Part shown: in pieces, positions 5,753 through 7,953 of the stretch
Position numbering within the stretch: position 1 is the first letter of the stretch
Layout: every line of letters starts with the position of its first letter
Assembly: GCA_938003565.1 (NCBI GenBank)
Contig: CALKYB010000054.1
Coordinates: 1 to 7,953 of the forward strand
DNA: 7,953 nt
Origin: an uncultured bacterium
GTDB lineage: Bacteria; Bdellovibrionota_C; UBA2361; SZUA-149; CALKYB01
Direction of reading: 5' to 3'
Position numbers and translations under genes: made by a program
The notes under the pieces: model-generated
Database searches by the model: none
What the model saw: the letters and a program-made list of their open reading frames with translations, nothing else
Told to the model about the DNA's origin: nothing

Positions 5753-6553
5753 TCAAGAGTCCCAAAAACCCTGTTTGATAAGAGTTGTAACGCGAGGACG
5801 AAAAATAAATATGCACCAAGCCACTCCCACTACGAACATTAGTGATAAATACCATAGAGCCGGAAAGACAATTCCCATCCCCTCTCCTGCTAAATAAAGG
5901 TAGTAGATATGCAGGGAGCTCGTGCAAGCCCCACTTGTCGTCAGAAGTGGTTCAAGCATTGATAATCCTTCATATCCTTCTCTCAAAGTGACGAGGTACT
6001 GCTTGTAGAGATTGTGAATACTCATAAAAAGAAGGCCAAGCCAAGATATGTAAAGTATCCATTCCGTTAACTCTTCCCCCGAGGCGCCTTGCGCAAATTT
6101 TAGCAGAAAATAAAAGGCGATCATAATAACGACAACAATGCAAAAGGAAGTGCGTTCTGTTTTTCCATGTCGAAGGTAAGATAGCGAGAGGGCTAACGAG
6201 ACACCAACAATCATTCCTCTGGTGATGGCCAGGATAGAGTCTCTTTCCTTGGTTAAAAATAACCCTGCTAAGACCCAGGAGTAGTGTGAGAGTAAGCGGC
6301 CATGTGCTCTCCAGAGCGTTGATCCACCTTTGCTTCCCTTGTCAAAAGTAAGAATTATTTGGTCTAGTTTTCCTACCACTAGGCCTAGAGCAAAAAGAAA
6401 CTGCAGAGGCCAATCAATTCTTTTTACGAACTCTATTGTTCTAAATTTTTCGTCATCTACCCACAGCCAAATCCCACCTATCAAGAGCAACCATTGCAGA
6501 ACTAAAAGAGCAGTGGTGCACTTGATGGACCATTCTCTTATCTTGTTTTTCAA
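5753..6553 (-). CDS. Multi-pass inner-membrane protein of unknown function
   Basis: A 266-aa hydrophobic protein. Likely membrane segments lie at about residues 13-32, 48-66, 88-101, 106-127, 137-153, 164-182 and 227-251, so roughly seven. The N-terminus is basic (KNKIREW) and the C-terminus short (RPRVTTLIKQGFWDS). Tryptophan and tyrosine are frequent at the helix ends. I see no catalytic motif. Seven short helices could fit a small transporter, sensor or PQ-loop-like fold, but I cannot assign it. The start is TTG at 6553, chosen because TAAGGA lies 6 nt upstream and the next in-frame ATG is about 110 codons further in, inside the fourth segment. It has its own promoter candidate. It stands between the secreted protein and the 85-aa gene, both separated by gaps of over 140 nt. 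Confidence 0.75.
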   Translation of the reverse strand: MKNKIREWSIKCTTALLVLQWLLLIGGIWLWVDDEKFRTIEFVKRIDWPLQFLFALGLVVGKLDQIILTFDKGSKGGSTLWRAHGRLLSHYSWVLAGLFLTKERDSILAITRGMIVGVSLALSLSYLRHGKTERTSFCIVVVIMIAFYFLLKFAQGASGEELTEWILYISWLGLLFMSIHNLYKQYLVTLREGYEGLSMLEPLLTTSGACTSSLHIYYLYLAGEGMGIVFPALWYLSLMFVVGVAWCIFIFRPRVTTLIKQGFWDS

Positions 6554-6584
6554 GACGATTCCTTAAAACCTATAGGGAGTCTTT

Positions 6585-6613
6585 AGTCTAGCTAAGTGGT
6601 TAAGAGATGTAAA
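6585..6613 (-). promoter_or_regulatory. Candidate promoter of the membrane protein gene
   Basis: The minus strand has TTTACA (-35, 5/6, 6608-6613), a 17-bp spacer and TAGACT (-10, 4/6, 6585-6590). The predicted start near 6578 gives a leader of about 25 nt containing the AAGGA ribosome binding site. Confidence 0.45.
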
Positions 6614-6661
6614 TGCTGAAGGGATGTATTGCTAGGTCACGCTAGGGAAGCGGAGTGAGGC

Positions 6662-6694
6662 AAAGCAGGAAACGGAAGGTTCCCTGCTTTTTTT
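6662..6694 (+). terminator. Intrinsic terminator with its U-tract on the plus strand
   Basis: AAAGCAGG (6662-6669) and CCTGCTTT (6683-6690) form a perfect 8-bp stem that can extend by AA/TT across a one-base bulge. On the plus strand the stem ends in seven T (6688-6694). Read on the minus strand, where the secreted-protein gene ends 9 nt away, the stem is followed by only TTTG. It may work in both directions, but the stronger signal is for a plus-strand transcript. Confidence 0.75.
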
Positions 6695-6702
6695 AGGTTA
6701 GC

Positions 6703-7485
6703 TTAGTTCGTAGGTTTGCAAGACTCTACACCGTTCCAACCCCAGCCGTCTCCATCTGTGTCAAGACATTCGCCAATAGAATTGTTGCTGTGATTCATTT
6801 TACATGAAGAAAATCCGTCCCAACCCCATCCATCTCCATCAACATCCTCGCAGGTAAATTGTGCGCAGTATCGGTCTAGCTCAGAGTTGTCACTGCAAGA
6901 GCCGCCAACAATCTCGACGAAGTCGGAATTAACTCCACCTGGCTTAACCTCACAATGAGACTCATACTGGTAACAAGCTGGTGTGGTGTTAAAGAAAAGA
7001 GTTCCTCTAAGAGTCGAATCGAAGTTCTCGCATCTTTGTTCAAAAGTCGCTTCAAGAGACTTGACAGTAAAGTCACTGTGGTGAGAAATTTGCTTTATCG
7101 AAAAACTACCCTCAAGTCTATTACACCCTCTTCCTTCGCCAAAAACTTCCAGTCCAGGATTTCCATTATTGGAGACGAAGCGTTTAGCATTATCGTAGTC
7201 TCCTACAGCAAGTGGGCCATCTGTTGTTGCGAAAGAGAGTCTCCAGGTAGAGGATTGAAACCCTCGCGAGGCTACAGTTATAGAAACACTATCTGGGATT
7301 TCAGAGGCGTTTGCTGGCATTTCGGATTGGAAAAAGGAAGCGTATGTATCTTCGTAGACTAGATTTTGGCCTTGGCCAACATAGTCCCCAGTTTCTGATT
7401 CAAGATATAGCTCGTCAAGAGCTGATGCGTTGAGAGGAAGCGACAAAATTGCAAGAGTCGAGAAACCTAAAAAAAATCTATTCAT
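6703..7485 (-). CDS. Secreted Cys-rich protein with two DxDGDGWGW calcium-loop-like repeats
   Basis: A 260-aa exported protein. MNRFFLGFSTLAILSLPLNA forms a Sec signal peptide with probable cleavage after NASA (residue 22). Residues 25-170 look like a beta-rich domain with landmarks WRLSFAT, GDYDNAKRF, GEGRGCN and FEQRC. Similar outlines occur in secreted proteins of diverse bacteria, but I cannot name the family. The C-terminus holds two 18-residue repeats (212-229 and 240-257), each with a Cys at both ends around D-x-D-G-D-G-W-G-W. The Asp pattern suits Ca binding and the Cys pair a disulfide. There are ten cysteines in the mature protein. The start at 7485 is chosen because GGAG lies about 8 nt upstream and the signal peptide begins there. 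A 15-codon upstream extension would bury the signal. It is monocistronic, ended by the hairpin at 6662-6690. Confidence 0.85.
   Translation of the reverse strand: MNRFFLGFSTLAILSLPLNASALDELYLESETGDYVGQGQNLVYEDTYASFFQSEMPANASEIPDSVSITVASRGFQSSTWRLSFATTDGPLAVGDYDNAKRFVSNNGNPGLEVFGEGRGCNRLEGSFSIKQISHHSDFTVKSLEATFEQRCENFDSTLRGTLFFNTTPACYQYESHCEVKPGGVNSDFVEIVGGSCSDNSELDRYCAQFTCEDVDGDGWGWDGFSSCKMNHSNNSIGECLDTDGDGWGWNGVESCKPTN
6715..6852 (-). repeat. Coding tandem repeat, two 18-residue Cys-bracketed Ca-loop units
   Basis: Unit 1 (6799-6852) and unit 2 (6715-6768) encode C-x-D-x-D-G-D-G-W-G-W-[DN]-G-x-x-S-C-K with a 28-residue period. An 10-residue spacer (MNHSNNSIGE) separates them. Near identity at the motif level suggests duplication. 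Metal binding is inferred from the Asp spacing. Confidence 0.85.
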
Positions 7486-7632
7486 ATTACTTCTCCAAGA
7501 ATATTTAATAACCTGTAAATGCACTTCCAAACTAGAGCCTAAGCTAAATAGTAATCACTACGTTTACAATGTGCATCGCCTAGTCATTATGGTCGTTTTG
7601 AGTATTTTTGTGCTTCTTGCAAATTAGATAGC

Positions 7633-7659
7633 TTTACACTTCGTTCAGCGGGTTATAAT
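7633..7659 (+). promoter_or_regulatory. Plus-strand promoter candidate with exact TATAAT
   Basis: TATAAT at 7654-7659 is a perfect -10. The best -35 is TTTACA at 7633-7638, with a short 15-bp spacer. The predicted start is near 7666, immediately before a stem-forming sequence. The short spacing lowers confidence. Confidence 0.35.
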
Positions 7660-7666
7660 GATTTCG

Positions 7667-7750
7667 ACCAAGCGATCTGCTCAGGAAGCTAAGATTTAGA
7701 AAATTTGGCTTGGTGCGTTCCCGTTCAGCAAATATTTTCCTATGGGGAAC
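7667..7750 (+). ncRNA. Possible structured RNA with two stacked stems
   Basis: ACCAAGC (7667-7673) pairs with GCTTGGT (7708-7714). Two bases later GTTCCC (7717-7722) pairs with GGGAAC (7745-7750). The first arm begins one base after the start predicted from the TATAAT at 7654. No reading frame and no U-tract terminator follow within the window, so it could be a small RNA, a 5' leader running off the right edge, or chance pairing. Confidence 0.2.
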
Positions 7751-7953
7751 TTGGGCAGTGCTTGTGAAATTTGTCCTAGTTAAATCAGGTGCTTATGCCT
7801 TTAATTGAGAAGTAGGCTTTATGATGGTTCTTATCCTCCGCCTCAACTGTATTTAAGAGCACAAAGTTCTTGGCACCCACCATAACATAACTAGTGATTC
7901 CAAATATTTAAGGTTTTAGCTGTGTTTGCAAAAAATCAAATTGTCGATCAACA

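Larger units (their letters stand above)
7486..7953. other. Intergenic right end, no convincing gene
   Basis: This is 468 nt with stops in all frames at short intervals. The longest reasonable frame is 32 codons on the minus strand (7785-7883), without a ribosome binding site. It contains a consensus TATAAT, two adjacent inverted repeats and an 8-bp direct repeat CGTTCAGC (7642-7649 and 7722-7729). I found no clear promoter for the secreted-protein gene; TTTGGA-N17-TTAAAT near 7502-7530 is poor. Confidence 0.6.

Noticed and set aside
5628..5927. 99-codon minus-strand frame overlapping the end of the membrane protein gene
   Set aside because: It is out of frame with the 266-aa protein, runs through the promoter of the 85-aa gene and lacks a start signal.
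7785..7883. 32-codon minus-strand frame (begins MVGAKNFVLL)
   Set aside because: The composition is protein-like, but it has no ribosome binding site, no promoter and no support beyond being open. Kept only as a note for a small-protein search.
1..7953. tRNA, rRNA, CRISPR arrays, insertion sequences or attachment sites
   Set aside because: I found no cloverleaf, no spaced repeat array, no transposase-like frame and no terminal inverted repeats with target duplications.

Overview
This is a window of about 8 kb from a Gram-negative bacterium. The evidence is an outer-membrane-type lipoprotein signal, a signal-peptide protein and a periplasmic-type LytM peptidase. By eye the G+C content is in the mid-40s. 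The N-terminus of NadK (VGIVAKP...) and the nadK-recN order look more delta-proteobacterial, in the broad old sense, than like classical enteric gammaproteobacteria. The Cys-bracketed DxDGDGWGW repeats are of a type I associate with marine and predatory Gram-negatives. The lineage is an inference and is not proven here.

Layout: positions 2-193 hold the 3' end of a Cys-rich plus-strand reading frame that converges on the rest. Everything else with good coding support is on the minus strand. From right to left these are: a secreted 260-aa protein with two Ca-loop-like repeats (6703-7485); a 266-aa multi-pass membrane protein (5753-6553); a small, very basic 85-aa protein (5261-5518); a 100-aa helical protein of unknown function (4775-5077); a 181-aa lipoprotein (3997-4542); and a tight three-gene operon nadK-recN-M23 peptidase (3820 down to 209). 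In that operon nadK/recN overlap by 1 nt (TAGTG) and recN/M23 are 1 nt apart (TGAAATG).

The operon is conventional in content: NAD kinase, the SMC-like RecN DNA-repair ATPase and a membrane-anchored LytM-type endopeptidase with a complete metal site. The most unusual part is regulatory. At 5117-5149 three DnaA-box-like 9-mers, one of them a perfect TTATCCACA, lie on one strand with an exact 12-bp period. They sit directly upstream of a -35/-10 pair (TTGACT-N17-GATATT) whose predicted start is the A of the ATG of the 100-aa gene. This would be a DnaA-box-flanked, leaderless transcription unit for an unrecognised protein.

A second unusual region is the 85-aa basic protein. It has a strong extended -10 promoter and a predicted 116-nt leader with a 9-bp perfect hairpin just upstream of a near-perfect Shine-Dalgarno sequence. 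That arrangement suggests leader-mediated control. Other points are a strong terminator at 6662-6694 whose U-tract faces the plus strand, where no gene is visible, and a consensus TATAAT followed by two stacked stems in the otherwise empty right end (7486-7953).
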